The translations under genes and the position numbers were made by a program. From Mortierella alpina (taxonomy: Eukaryota; Mortierellomycota; Mortierellomycetes; Mortierellales; Mortierellaceae): DNA of 64,000 nt. The notes beneath the pieces were generated by a model. It searched no databases and was not told the origin of the DNA. It saw nothing but the letters and a program-made list of their open reading frames with translations. This document shows positions 12,001-25,644 of this stretch, piece by piece (positions within the stretch are counted from its first letter, which is position 1; every line of letters starts with the position of its first letter). Where the stretch lies: NCBI GenBank assembly GCA_029449245.1, contig JANATF010000006.1:1426001-1490000 (forward strand). Direction: 5' to 3'.

Positions 12001-15000
12001 GCATCTGTCGACGCTTGGCTGTGTTCCCAAACGAGAGCCTGCACGATGCTGTTCACAAGGTGTCACTCTCGCGCTTCCTCCCGTCCATTGCTAAGGATGC
12101 CTTGAACCAGCTTCTCTCTGCAAACGGTATTGCACCCAAACCGAAGCTTTATAAAGCTAGAGAGGTAAACACTCGTTATTAGAATTCTTGTATGAGGCCA
12201 GTAATGGCCCTCCTTGCGACATTTGCCTAATATTACGTAACATCGCACCCACATAGCTTGAGATCCAGGTCCTCCCCAGCAGAGAGTCCCCTAAAGTCCT
12301 CAGGATCGGACCCATTGAGGAACCTGTCCGTCAAGACTCTAATCCTGTTTTGATTCCCAACATTGTCTTTCACGAGAATCCTAAGCAGACCGAGATCCTG
12401 ATGGAGATGCTGAAGGACTTCCAGCTGGGCGAGCATCTGCTCTTGATCGGTAACCAGGGCGTGGGCAAGAACAAGCTGGCGGATTACTTTTTGCAGCTAC
12501 TGAGGCTCCCTCGCGAATACATCCAGTTGCATCGTGACACCACCGTTCAAAGCTTGACAGCCACGCCCTCGATTGTGGACGGAGTCTTGCAGTATGACGA
12601 TTCGCCTCTAGTCAAGTCCGTTCGGGATGGATACATCTTGGTCATTGACGAGGCCGATAAGGCTCCAACGTACGTTACAAGCGTCATAAGGAATTTATTG
12701 GAAGATGGCCAAATGGTACTGAGCGACGGTAGGCGAATCGTCTCCAAGCCCACGGAGGGAGCCGACGAGGAGGAGATTGTGATCCATCCCGATTTCAGAA
12801 TGATGGTCCTCGCCAATCGCCCTGGATTCCCTTTCCTCGGAAACGACTTTTTCAGAGAGGTCGGAGACGTCTTTAGTTGTCATGCTGTCGATAACCCAGA
12901 CGCCGAATCGGAGATGTTTTTGCTCCGCAAGTACGGACCCGATGTACCAGAGGAGCTGCTACTGAAGCTGACGGCTGCGTTCGAGGACCTTCGAGTGCTC
13001 GTAGATGAAGGTTTGCTCTCCTACCCTTACTCGACTCGTGAGTTGGTCAACGTTGTTCGACACATGCAGATCTATCCCGAGGAGGGCATCTCTCGCATTC
13101 TTCAGAATGTCTTTGATTTCGATCAGTACGATGCGGACTCGAAGGAGATGCTCATCGAAACCTTCCAGAAGCATGGTATACCCGTCGGTCTCGAGTCTGA
13201 ATTCACGATCCAGCTCGGCAAGCAGGTCGAAGTTAGTGAGCCTATCTTGACCGAGACCTGGAAGAAGGCCGCGCAGGAGAAGGCTGCTGAGGTCAGTGTC
13301 AAGTCGCAGCCTATCGTCTTCCGGGGAGGCTGGAACGTCACCCCAGGTACGCCCCGCGACTTGGAGAGATCCGAGGGCCGCTCGGTCGTATTTTCGGAGC
13401 AGCTTTACCACTTCAAGATTCCGACCCGAGGCGAGGCTTTGGATATCATTTCGACCGAGAAAGGAACGTTGTACGCCATCTCAACCAACCCTGTGACATT
13501 GCATTATATTGATGCTGCCCACCGTACCGTCAGGAGCGCGGACATGTACGAGTACTTCCCGCTGCAGAAAGCACCTCCCAGGTTGAGGTTGGCGCTGGTG
13601 AAGACTCGGGTTGGAGGCCAGTTCCTGTGCATGCACAACCCCTCTGACAACTCGTTCCTCTCCCTTGACACCGCCAAGAACTCGATTGTCTCTGTGATGC
13701 TGAATGGATTAGCCCCGGTGTCGTCACTTATGGACAAGTCTTTGGCGCATTTGGGATATATTGCCTTCTTTCAGGAGAACCGAGCCAACATTGTGGTTGT
13801 GGACTTTAACACAGGGACGCAGCATATTGTTGAATTGCCAGTCCAGGTAGCGGGATTCTTTATGATCGACCCCAAGATGTGGCTGGTGAAGGACTGCAAG
13901 GATGGAGACTATCACTTGGTCTATGCTTCGGATGCTGATGTACCGGTGCCAAACATGATCCAACATGTGTCGATTACAGGCATGGGCGCCAAGGCAAAGC
14001 ATCGTTTGACGTATGTCTCTGAAGCAGTTGTAGAGGCCGGCAGAAGTGACAGGTATGTCTTTTTTGACAGTACGGTTCAGAGACCACCGGATATAACGCG
14101 TTTTACAAGGTGTCATTCATCGACATGTCTCTAACTGATCAATTTCTTTTCATTTGTGAACCGCTACAGCGAAGCTCTGCGGATGATGCACACCACGAAC
14201 GATAGTGTGGTCATGGCCATGACTCAGAACATGGAGCATATCATTGCCAACCCGGACCCCGAGGCATCCATGGATGTGTTTTCGTTCATGAGGCCCATCT
14301 CGGACGAGCAGGTCAGGAACATGTACTCGAACCTTCAGAGCGCCTCTCTCTATATGAGTAAGACCCGCCAGATGGCCAAGATCATCCCATCTCCTGTAAG
14401 TGCCTGTGTCTGCGGCTGTGTTCTGTTTTTTTATGTATTTTCGTACCTTGATTAAGATGAAACAAGTTTCTAATTTCTCTTTTCTGTCGCGCGCTTTGTA
14501 GAGTGGAAAGGGCGAGGGCCATCTGGAGCTCTTCTCGCTTTCAGAACGTCGCATCTGGCGTGTTCTGATTCCTCTCTCAATTCCAGTCACCAGTACCTTG
14601 CGCTCCGATGCTCCCATGACCGGCTTTAAGGGTTTGCAGCAGGATCGTGTGGTGGCATCGATGACCGAGCTCCCGGATGGTTCGCTCTTAACTATGGACA
14701 ACTCTGGATTTGTTCGCGTCTGGCAAATTGATGCGGCGGATCTCTTCCAGTCCGCATCCACATGGAAGAAGCTTGTTGGAACCCTGGATTCGAGGACTTT
14801 GTCAATTCTGTACAAAGATGAACAAGGTCGGTTCGTGAATGCAGATGGCGAACTTGTGGGACCAGATGGATTGGTTATTGGTGATGGTGAGGCTGCTGGA
14901 GATTTGCCTCCAGAGCTTGAGGGCGCTGGTGGAGACTCGAGCGGTGGAGGTGGCGGCGGTGGAGGTGGTGGAAGCGGTGGTGGAGGTGGCGGAGGAGATG

Positions 15001-16305
15001 GTGAGGGCGATGGAAGTGGCGACGGAGATGGCAATGGTTCTGGTTCCGGATCTGGAGAGCGCTCCGGTGCACCCAAGGATGGACGCAAGCCCAACTTTGA
15101 TGATGTCTCCAAACTTGATATTGTAAGTCATTTCTTGATTGCCATTTTTACTGTCTTGTCCACTATCTCCAACATCACCAGGTTGTTTTGATAACACCTT
15201 CCTACATGTCGCCTGTAGCGCACCAGTGCCCCTCCGCCCAAGCTCGTCTCGGATGCTCAAATCGAGATGCATAACATGACGATGCGCAAGCACCTGGCGG
15301 CGATGGACATGACCGCTGCTGATGCCAAGATCTACATGTCGTACATGGAAAATGTCCAACGTGAAATCCGAGAACTGCGAGTGATCTTGGAGTCCATCGA
15401 GGCCAAGAACAAAGAGCGTGTGTGGCTCAAGAATCAAAGCTCTGGCGATCTGGACGACACAAAGCTGATTGAAGGCCTTACAGGCGATCATAATATTTAC
15501 AAGCTCCGAGGAGACCAGGACCCCGAGATGGGATTCCAGCAAAAGCCCAAGAAGATGTACTTTGTGTTTGATCTCTCTGCCAGTATGTTCAGGTTCAACA
15601 ACCATGACAGACGCCTAGAGCGATCCATGGAGGTCGCGCTCAGTAAGTGCTCCGTTTGAGGCATGCCGATACTTCAACGTAAGAAATTGGTTATGCTAAT
15701 GGGTATCAATATTGGTTTCTTAGTGATCATGGAGTCGTTCAGAAACTTTGAGCACAAATTCGCATACTCGATCATCGGCCACTCTGGCGACTCTCCCAAC
15801 CTCGAGTTTGTCAAGGAGGGTCGGTACCCCAAGACAGAGAAGGATGTTTTCAAGGTCATTTCTCAGATGAGTGCTCATTCGCAGTACTGTCTCTCGGGTG
15901 ATAACACGCTCTCAGCGACCTCGATGGCCATGCGTGAAATTGTGAAGGATGATGCAGATGATTACATTGTCGTAGTGCTGTCGGACGCAAACATTGGGCA
16001 GTACAATATCAAGCCCGAGGATCTTGGACGCAGTAAGTTTTTTTTATTATATTTTCGTTTGGGGGGAGAACGAGACCTGTTTTGTTGGTAGTGGATGACA
16101 TAGTTGGATCTGACTCCCCGCGCTTATGCACGTAGTTCTTCGCTCGGACGACAGAGTGACCTCGTCCATGATCTTTATTGGATCCTTGGCAGATCAAGCA
16201 GATAAACTGAAGGGTGCCCTGGGATCACACGCACACGTCTGCCTTGATACCAAGGACCTGCCCCAGATCATCAAGTCGATCTTTTTGTCTTCGATGATCA
16301 AGTAG
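9034..16305 (+). CDS. VWA8: VWA8-type AAA+ ATPase with von Willebrand A domain
   Basis: Fourteen exons: 9034-9181, 9450-9553, 9647-9669, 9771-9815, 9915-9962, 10065-11622, 11734-11870, 11990-12164, 12257-14052, 14170-14395, 14502-15122, 15219-15642, 15724-16032 and 16136-16305. They sum to 5,784 nt, or 1,927 residues, close to human VWA8 (about 1,900). Three AAA+ modules are visible. The first P-loop is degenerate (GPPGHLRRS, near residue 107, followed by ILILDGIEKA). The second is GSKGVGKSA (near 472) with a Walker B-like VMDGID. The third is GNQGVGKNK (near 811) with the canonical VIDEADKA. A Gly/Asp-rich linker (about 1566-1605) precedes a C-terminal VWA domain with the MIDAS motif DLSAS near 1745. 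VWA8 is a mitochondrial or peroxisomal ATPase in animals; this N-terminus (MDPQNADSARLRLEQL) is not a clear presequence, so location is open. Confidence 0.95.
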
Positions 16306-18031
16306 ACGTGTGTACAATATCTTATAGAATGTTGGTGACAATAGACTGTAGAGTATAGCGAGAGAAAAAGGGGTATTAAAAAATGCCGAGGGCCAACGGA
16401 TACAAAATCATGGAAGCCATGAAATGTCGATTCGTATCGCCCATTCTGATTTCACGGAGGTATCGATAGGAAAGCTTACGGACAGGAATCATGGAGGCTA
16501 TTCGAGGTTATCCCCTCGCTTTGGTCGCCACAGAGTATCGACTTCGAAGTACTGCACCTCATTCCAATCGAGAAACCCTGATAGCTGTGTTACCTTCACT
16601 GGCCTGCGCAATTCAGAGGTTTGATGCCGAATCAATGGGATTCACTTTCTTTTCACGAGAATTGTGTTCTAGACGCCACGGTAGGACTTAGTACGGGAGT
16701 GCTGGAGACGGCGTAGGTGATTTCGCGTTTGCACTCTCAGGTTTATTCTGCTCGTTCAAGTGTTGCAACGTGTAATTCAGATTCCTATTGATACTCTTCA
16801 ACATTCACACTTTCCTAGCCAACGTTAACTTCAAATATTGGAAGAGATAAGTCCATTGCAGACGACTTTTAAGCAACGGTGTATTGTAAGCGATCTGCCA
16901 AGATTAAATACTACGTTGCATATGTAGATTTGTCTTTTGCCTCTCGGATTTCTAAGGGGGTGTTATCTGTGTTTTGACTAGGGGACAAAGGTAGTTGCTC
17001 ATATGCTCAGTCCCCCCCCCCCCCCCCCCGTTTTTTTCTCGTTCCCTTTTTCCGTTCGTCCCATTGCCATGTTGCGGTCGCCCCCCTATCCCCAGGCTAG
17101 AGTGTACTTTTAATGACCGCCCGAGCAATGCCTCTGTAGGCCAGTAAAAGAGGACGAAGACATATGACGATGAACTCCATACCAATTGGGTATCTTCCAT
17201 ATAGCCGAGATGACCGAGTCTGCAGAAAAAGGCACGGCGTAACGCATTGGCGCGATGATTGCTGGTCTGCGGGCGTTTTGCGTTGTTTTCTGATTTTCTT
17301 TGGAAGAAGCTAAGAATAATCAGAGGCGACACATGGCCTACCCTCTATGATCTACATTGAAGTAACACTTGCTACTGCAGGGAGCAGGGACTGAGGCGGA
17401 GAGATGAAGAGAGACAGAGAGAGAGACAGAGAGAGAGAGCAGCGATAGAATTATAGAGAGACAGAGGGAGTGAGGGAGTGAGAGATGAGATCTAAATGAG
17501 CGAGGTGGTATGCGATGGACATATGGCGCACAATGGTGTAACGCGCCTGCCCGGAGCAACAGCACACGGCGGCAGAATATGGCTCAGCATGCATCAATGC
17601 ACCACCCCCTTCCTTTCCCTTTGCTCGCCCAATTCTCGTCCTCGAGCACACTCTCACTGACTCTCGCACTCTCTTTCACACCTTCCTTTGGTTCTCTTTC
17701 TCTTCTCTCTTCTCTCCCTGTGTGCCCTTGACCCCAGCTTGTATCTCTTCTTTTCTCTCCCCGCGCCATTTCACAAGCAAGCGCGCATTTGGTCCCATCA
17801 ACTGCATGTCGTGTCGACATTCGCGGATGCAAAAGAAGTCCGACTTTAACTCTCTCCCTATTTTCCAAATATTGCTCTTTCTCTAGTCGTTTTCTCTGCC
17901 CACCTTTTCTCTTCCTCACTCCTCGAACTTCACACCTATTCGTTGCTCTGCGACTTAAGTGTCCTCAACGGGCGAAACCACAGCCAACCACTAATTGACC
18001 CTGGATAGCACAGCAAAGGCATAGTTGCGAC
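16306..18031. other. Intergenic region between VWA8 and the ankyrin gene
   Basis: No gene is seen. The segment holds a homopolymer C run followed by T (about 17011-17037), a GA-rich tract (about 17395-17485) and a CT-rich tract (about 17600-17940) that probably forms the promoter and leader of the downstream gene. ATG 18032 follows this tract. Confidence 0.6.
17011..17037. repeat. Poly-C then poly-T homopolymer run
   Basis: About 18 consecutive C bases followed by G and seven T bases. Such a run is prone to length error in sequencing and could form G-rich secondary structure on the opposite strand. Confidence 0.9.
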
Positions 18032-21000
18032 ATGAATCTCGCCCAAGCCGTAGCATCGAACGACCTCGCGTTGGTGCAAGAGCTTTGTAAGAATGGTCAG
18101 GATCCCAACCAAACTTTTGCTTGCAGTCCGCGCCAGTCTGCCTATGCAGTGCAGCCGATCATGGGCCACGCCGAGAACTTTGAACCGGATGATATCCTCT
18201 ATGGTGCTACGCCCCTGAACCTCGCGGTCTTGAACGGCAATGAAGATATTGTCAGGGTTCTGATCGATGCTGGCGCAGACCTGAATAAGAAGGATGGCCG
18301 AGGAAGGTAACACTCCATGCTCTTCTTTTTTCTGCATTGAGGACAGGCGCTAATGAGCCAAAGGCTGAAGACACACAGGCACAAACAGCGAGAGAGAAAA
18401 AAGACGGGTCATGGAAGGAGGAGCGTGCTGGCGATGAGAGCATTCAAGGAGGTTAGAAGAACGGACGTGTTCACTTGAAACAAAGGCATAAACTAAAAAG
18501 GCAAAGGAGGGGGGGCAAGGCAACAGTTCAGTAATGATGCTATCGACTCAACAGGCGGCATCGCTCCATTTCGTTGCCCCCAGACATGCTCCTCCGCTTG
18601 CCTACTCCCTCCCGACCTTGTGCTCTTGATGATGCTGGCTAGTGCTCTCGACTGATCGATTATCTGATGGCCGTGATAGAACTCCTTTGCTCTGTGCCGT
18701 CTACGGCTTGGATACTCTCACCATCACACCGGCCAACCTTGCCCTCATCTCTCAGACCTCGCCTGCCCATCTCTCAATCCTACGGAACTGCATCCTGCCT
18801 CACCCCTCCATCACCCTCTCCACCCTGAATGCGCCGCAGGATGAGATCAAGGGTATCACCCCGCTCTGCCTGGCCAGTTATTTAGGAAAGGAGATCGTCG
18901 TCAAATGCTTGCTCGAGGCTGGGAAGGTCGATGTCGACGCCACAGACAGAAAGGGTGCCACTGCTCTTATGTATGCTGGTATGTACCTTCCTGCGTGGAA
19001 TGAACGCTGGGATACAAAGAAGAAGATACCTACGTCGGTAACTGTACATTCATTCAATCCGTGCACGTCTGCTCACTGTATTTGTGTCCTGTATACCATT
19101 TCCTCCACACAGCCCGCGATCGACACATGCCTGTCGTTAAGACCTTGCTGCGACATGGTGCTTCTCCTGACCAAACGGACAGTAATGGCTGGTCCTCGAT
19201 CCAATACGGCCAGATGTATCCGGAGATAGTGCAATTGTTTGAGGAGACCCTGCGCTGCAAGCGGCCAGAAGTCCTGGTAAGCTTATTAACGTGCACATCT
19301 ATCGCCCCTCCCTTGCGGTTTAGCCGTTGCGGTCTCTGTGACGAACCGTGCCAATGCAAGGAAATTTCTCTTTCAACACTCCCTAACCTTCCTTATCGAC
19401 TTTGCTTGGGTTCCCTCTCCACCTTCCAACTGCAATAGCATCTGCTGACACCCCCCGAGTCCCCTCAACCACGCACAAGTGTTTCAGCCCTGGACAAAAC
19501 AGCGGATGGTGCTAGCAATACAGCCGTGCCCTATGCACTTTCGCAGAGCTTGGTTCGCTACCCTCTCTACTACTCGAAACTGTCCTCCCTGCTCTCTTCG
19601 CTCCCTGTCGCACAAACAATTACGTCCAAGGATGGCGCACTGACCCTTCAGCAATCCGCTGCCGCCGCAAGCGGAGCAAGAAAGACATCATCGGAAATCG
19701 CTCTCACACAGCAAATTCAACGCACAACCCATGCAGCGCTACTTGAAGCCATCAAGTTGGGCGATTACATGTCACTGCAGTCGCTCCTGATGAGCCCACC
19801 GACTTTGAACGATGGCACTAATCATGGGCAGAATGGTGCTTCAAACACGCCCAACGTTGCTCTTGTCAATCATCACGATCCACAGACTGGACTGACGCCC
19901 CTTCATCATGCGCTTCGAACCCGACCCTTGCCCTCGATGGAGACGGTCAAGATTTTATACCAGGCTGGAGCCGACATGAATGCACAGAGCCATTACGGTC
20001 GCACGGCGCTGCATCATCTTTGTCGATTCAGTTTGGAGCACGCGTTGGCTCCTGTTTCTGATGATGCCTCTGCGGGCACTGCTGCCATATCGCAAGCCGC
20101 ATTAAGTACTGCTGTCTCCGCCACAGCTCCAGGCGCTGCGACGGATGAGTCACGGTCAGGCCGTCGGATAAACCGTCATAGGACGGAAACAAATGGTTCT
20201 GGCGGATCAAACCATCTGGCGCCCAACGGTAGAGAAGGGCCGGGATCTTCTGCAGCTTCGACCACCTCGTCCAATGACCTGTCGACAGGGCCTCGTAACC
20301 CTCATGGGACATTGCTTGATGTCGGAGCAGTAAAGACAGCGCCTCCTGAAGAGATTAAGCGAGCATCTAAGCATCTCGCTGACTGCTGCCGGTTGCTTCT
20401 GCGCCTTGGGTCCCTCGTCAACATTGCAGATCGCCATGGCAATACACCTCTACATTTTGCAGTCGAATACGGCGGCGTGCTAGAGGTTGTGAGCGTGCTA
20501 GTCAAGGAGGGAGCGGACATTGAGCAGCGCAACACTAAAGGACTAAAGCCATTGGATGTCGTCCGAGGGGAGCAGTCTGAACAGATGCGACGCATTTTAG
20601 GTAAGGACCTAAAGAAAAGTAGCCGTTGTGGTAGAGAAAGATGTTCCGTTTTACAAGCATGTGCAAGTCTAGAATCCTCCCCAACTCACCTTGCCTTCTA
20701 TCTTCATCAAATTCGTCAGAGAGCGGCAGATCAAAAACTGCCGGTGAAGCCGCAGACGATGGCGCAACTATCTCAAATGCTCTTGTGCCGACATATCAAG
20801 CACGCGACAGCATCCTTAAGCCATTGAACCTCCCAGAGACACTACACGAGGTCGATTTCCAATTCAACCAGGTTCTCCAAAATTTGGAGCACTACCAGAA
20901 CCACACCTCAGTCTCCATCGAGACTTCTCTGCAGTACATCACAGATCAGATCCTCCTCGGCTGGTCCCCAGAGAACCAAGGTGCTAATGGAGCGGGCCAG

Positions 21001-24000
21001 TCGCAGGAGGAATACAATGCCGATCTGGTTTCAAGCCTCGAAAATCTCAAGTACGAACTCGAGAGTACCTATGAGCTGCTGATGATCACGGAGGAGCAGT
21101 ATCGCGACGTAATCACATTTTATGAGACGGAGCTCGATGAAATGACACGACAGAACCTGACAGTGCTCACCTCGTACGATTCGGAAAAGTCCAAGGTTAC
21201 CGGCCTCTATTCCATTTACACACGCCTGATCGAGCAGTTGGAAGAGCTGGAAGCCGAAAACGAGGGTCTCAAGACCGAGCTCGAGGAGAAGAAGCGACGT
21301 GGCCTGGTCAGTCTCGGCAGACTGGTGCATGGAGCCATGGGCGGGCAGTGGTCGGGCACCCGCAGTGGTTCGAGCATCTCGTTAGCGAAACGCAAGGCCG
21401 CCGCGATCCGTCGGAAAAACGAGGTTCATTCTGGTAACAATCTTCTGGATGAGTCATTATCAGACATTGCAGAATCCAAGCTGGAGGAGCTCCCTCAACC
21501 AGACATGGTTCTCGCATCTAAGACTGATGGCGATGCGACGTTCGCCGACGTTAATGGCTGCACTTTCAACAATGCTGGACGTTCGCAGGAGAACGAGTTG
21601 ACGGTCCCCAAACCCAGTTCGCCTACCCAGACTGTGCTTTCATCTGATAACGAGCCGACCTTGCACACAATTGCAGTGCTGTCGCAGAAAGTGTCGTTGC
21701 TGGAGCAGGAACTGTCCTCCAAGACGTGCGACATTAAAGAGCGGGACCTCCTTGTTGGTGAGCTTACAGACTTGATTGAGCAGCAATCAAGAGCCTTCGA
21801 CGGCGAGATCAAGTCTCGTGAAGAGAGGATTGATAGCCTGATCAACATTCTGGGTCGCGCAGAGGGCGGCGAGCAAGTCCAAGCTCTTGTCGATGAGCTC
21901 GCTGTTAAGATGAAGGTCCAGGATGACGAGATGATAAAGAAGCAGCGTCTTCATAGTGGTCTGGCAGGCGATAGGACACCGGGAACTGCCTCTGGCGACT
22001 GGTCATTCTTGCTCAAAGCCTCATCTGGAGGAAAGGATACTGATGAGCAAGGGGAGCAGGACCTTGTTGCGACCCTCAAACACGAGCTGGAGATGTCCAA
22101 GGCAGAGTCTGAGCGATTGGAGATGGCGAACGCGAGTCTCAAGGAACGCTGGCAGCAAGCTATGAACGAGCTTGAGGACATTCGTCAGTCGGAAGCAGCC
22201 AACTCTGATCAGCAAAGCAGGGCGAGCAGTGATGGGACCGAGATAGGTGGCTACTCTGCAGTGTCGTCAGTAACAGCTCTCGCTCCAAAGATCACCAAGG
22301 TCTTTGTGTCCAGGCATCCGTATCATCCTCAGGATGAACCCTTGCTGGTAGCAATTGGCGAGGATGGCAAGCCTCAGGAGACGTTCCCAACACTGGAAGA
22401 GATTGAGTTAGTCTTTGAAATCCTGATGGCCAATCTTGCAGAAATCTCTCGCGATGCAGAGGAGGCCGATCTTCGGCTCCAGGAATGCAACCGCGCCAAG
22501 CAGCAGATCTATCAGAAGTGTCTCTACCTGGACGGGCTCCAGAAGTCGCTCGACGAAAACGTGGACAAGATTGTCTCCCAGCCCTTCAAAGCTGACACAC
22601 AGCCCAGCTTTATGCAGGACCAGCTGAAGCTACAAACTCAGCTCAACCAGCTCATGGGCCAGGCTGAGTCTGTGACAGCACTTTATTCGCGTTTGAAAAT
22701 GGATCTTCAAGAGTACAAAAACGAAAAACAATCCCGGCTGAGGGAGCTGGACCAAGTGAGGGACTTGATGCGCAAAATTGGACCTCAGGAGCTTCTGAGA
22801 GGGTTATTGGTCAAGCTTGAAGGTGACAATCCGGATGATCCCGCCGCCATCAATCGCCGTGAAGCCATCGCCACCGCCGTTGCACAGGGAATGGAACTCG
22901 CTGCCGAGATTGCCGCTGAGGAGGAGCACAATAACGCGGGTGATCGAGTGGCCTCTCAGCTGTGGCGCAACTCTTGCAGCGTCATCGATGAAGGCGATGG
23001 TCAGGATGCTATTGATTCACGACTGTCGACAGCCTCAATTGACCATTACACGCAGTCGTGTTCGATCAGTGACCACAAGTTGTTTATCCAGTCGCTCTGC
23101 TCAACCCTTTATGCTCTCCAGATGACTACTTCGCACCAAATTGTGAGCCTCAAGACCTCGCTGGCGGAATCGCGGGCATCCTTAGTTCTGGCGGACCAAG
23201 AACTGTCGAACCTGAACGATCAGATTGCAGGTCTCTATGATGAGGTTGGCACGTTGCGAAATCAACTGCGTGGGCTGCAACAAGAATTGGACCGGCTGAT
23301 CCAACATCGCAAGGCCGAGGTCGAGAAGGTGTGGGAAATTGTAGGTGAAGTCAAGATCACAGGAAATGCAATGAATAGGTCTCCTGATGATGATGACGAG
23401 GCCTCTGTTTCAAGCGGCGACACTGCGCGAAAGAGCTCCATCCAGAGCCGGGCTCTCGCTAGCTCTTCTCGCTATTCAGCAGCACTCAATGCGAGCATCG
23501 GCACTGGAGTGACAGTGGTGGATGGAAACGGAACCCCCATCAATGGCGTTCTGGAGGGTTCTAAAGCCGGCGGCGATCGCGATTCGGTCGTAGCACGATC
23601 TATATCCATCACCCGTGCTGAACGTGCGTCCGTCCTTCGAAGGATTTCTTCCCCACCGACTTTGTCTGAGAATGATGAAGAGTCGATGTCCATTCCGCCC
23701 TCGCGCGCAAGCAATGATTTCTCGGACCGTGGATCTACCGGCGGAGCGTCCGAGTTGGATCGACACGCGCTGATATCTGCAGAGATGGACAAGCTGCGAT
23801 CGGTGCATCTGCATCTTCTCTCCACCATCACTGAGTACAAAAAACAGATCACAGTTGTCAAGGACAGAAACCTCAAGCTAGTAGCGACCTTGCTGGATAG
23901 GGAGCGCGTGCGACTTTGGACTGCAGATGGCCAGGACGAGGTGATCAGTGCGATTGTGGGACAGCATGGACTCAGCAACCATCTGGCTACATCATCCGCC

Positions 24001-24519
24001 TCTGGTAACAATACATCAACTTCTGCTGGGGCTATATCAATGGGTGAAAACTCGTCGAGCAGCACTCTGAATAGCACAAGCGGCAGTGGCGCTGCTGCAA
24101 GTAACGGTGGATCCTCGTCAACGCTCAATCCTGGCATTGCAGCAGGGACAAAGAAGCACCACCATTTGAGTCTGACAGCGGCGGAAGACGGTATCAAGCT
24201 GCTGAGGTGTCAGCTGGAGCGGATTCGACAGTGTGAGATGACGCGATTCACAGAGATGGGTATTGGACTCTCGATGAACTACTCTGGACTTTATCCTGGA
24301 GGGTCCTCTGCCAATGGCACCAATGTAACGGGTAGGGTCGCTGGTGCTACTCATGGTATGGATACCGAGAATTGTAGCGGTGGATCATTACCCGCTGGAC
24401 CAGCTGGCGGTGGAGTCGGGGCTGTAGGGGCTACTGGTGATGCAACGGCGCAGACATTTTCCAAGTTTGAGGCAACACTGTACTCGGACCTTGAACACCG
24501 ATATGCGGACTTGTATTAA
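18032..24519 (+). CDS. Ankyrin-repeat, long coiled-coil protein (1,899 residues)
   Basis: Exons are 18032-18306, 18680-18978, 19113-19276, 19439-20600 and 20720-24519; they sum to 5,700 nt. The first 600 or so residues carry ankyrin repeats, for example GATPLNLAVLNGNEDIVRVL, then DGRGR|TPLLCAVYGL across the first intron, GITPLCLASYLGKE, and HGNTPLHFAVEYGG near the end of exon 4. A low-complexity Ala/Ser linker separates two groups of repeats. Exon 5 encodes about 1,270 residues rich in heptad coiled coil (for example LIEQLEELEAENEGLKTELE) with Ser/Gly-rich breaks, ending LEHRYADLY. No catalytic domain is visible. The architecture suggests a scaffold, but the family was not recognised. The exon 1-2 junction was fixed by phase and by ankyrin continuity; two nearer acceptors run into stops. 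Confidence 0.85.
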
Positions 24520-25644
24520 TCGCCTCTGTGGCGAGCTGAGCTTTACTGAGCGCCGTGAGTGAGGTTGTTGGACAGTCTCCCTAGATATATGCACCATGCA
24601 CCTAAATAAATATAATACGAGGCAACGATCCAGAAAGAGCGCATGACTTTCCAGCGCAAACCCGGCCCTCTTATGAAAGCAACGGTAGGAAGCAGAAAGC
24701 GCTTCTTTTGTCAGACAGTTTGCAGAGAAGTGAAGCTGAGAGAGATAATTTTCTCGCCACCCTTTTCTTGGCTCATATGGACCATGGTGACTTGCTGGAC
24801 TTCTTATCACCGCCAACCTCGGCCGATCTCCTGCTCTGCCTTCACCTCCTATTCCCATTCGATTAATGCCGGCTTACCTTGATTGCTCAAAGACGACGTC
24901 TTAATCTTCCGCCTAGTCCTGTTATTTGCAGTAGTTTTCCATCACCAATCTTACATCTTTATTGTGAGCTCTCCGCCTTCTTCCGTCTACATGGTTGTCA
25001 GTGCTAACATAGCCTTCGTATGTTCAAAGAACGAGTTCGTCAAAGAATCTCTGCAGACCCAATGTCAAATGACGCAAATCCAGCGGAGGAACATATGTCT
25101 GTGCTGAGAATGGCACTTATGCGACTGCACTGTAAAGGCGCTTGTAGTCCTCCTTTACTTCCATTGTAGATCCAGTGCTCCAGATGTCGTGCTCACCATT
25201 GCGCTTTACTTTAGCAGCACACAATGCACAATGATATGTAGGACGTACAGAGTGCCCTGCATAATCTTTTAGGACCGAAGGCATACTGAGAAGTACGCGA
25301 AGGCTAGTTCAGCCTCTTTGGCGAGTACCTCGCCATGCCAGTTCATGACTGAATAAGTTGCCCATCTCGTAGAATATCTTCGTGAATTAAACGTGTCAAA
25401 ATGGATTGATGTTGCAGGTCGCGTCGTGTACCGAGCGCCTGTTAGTTGTCACTCACCCATTGTTAACAGACTTGACCTGGTCACAACAATACACCAGTGT
25501 TGAGCCATGATTACACATACGACAATTCTTCCCTTCCTCGCCTCTCTCTCTAATTTTCTCGCTGCTTCAAAACGCGCACATCACACGCTGTTCTTCTCTT
25601 TCCGAACATCACTCACCTACCAGTACATCAGCAAGCAGGACAGG
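24520..25644. other. Intergenic region upstream of the GST gene
   Basis: No gene is supported. The first 100 bases form the 3' flank of the ankyrin gene, with an AATAAATATAATA polyadenylation-like stretch near 24604. The last 140 bases are pyrimidine-rich and lead into the GST start. Nothing else was recognised. Confidence 0.5.

Noticed and set aside
18555-18630. Alternative acceptor for exon 2 of the ankyrin gene giving LHFVAPRHAPP
   Set aside because: It resembles an ankyrin start but every phase reaches a stop before rejoining the downstream frame; the acceptor at 18679 keeps phase and a good ankyrin repeat.
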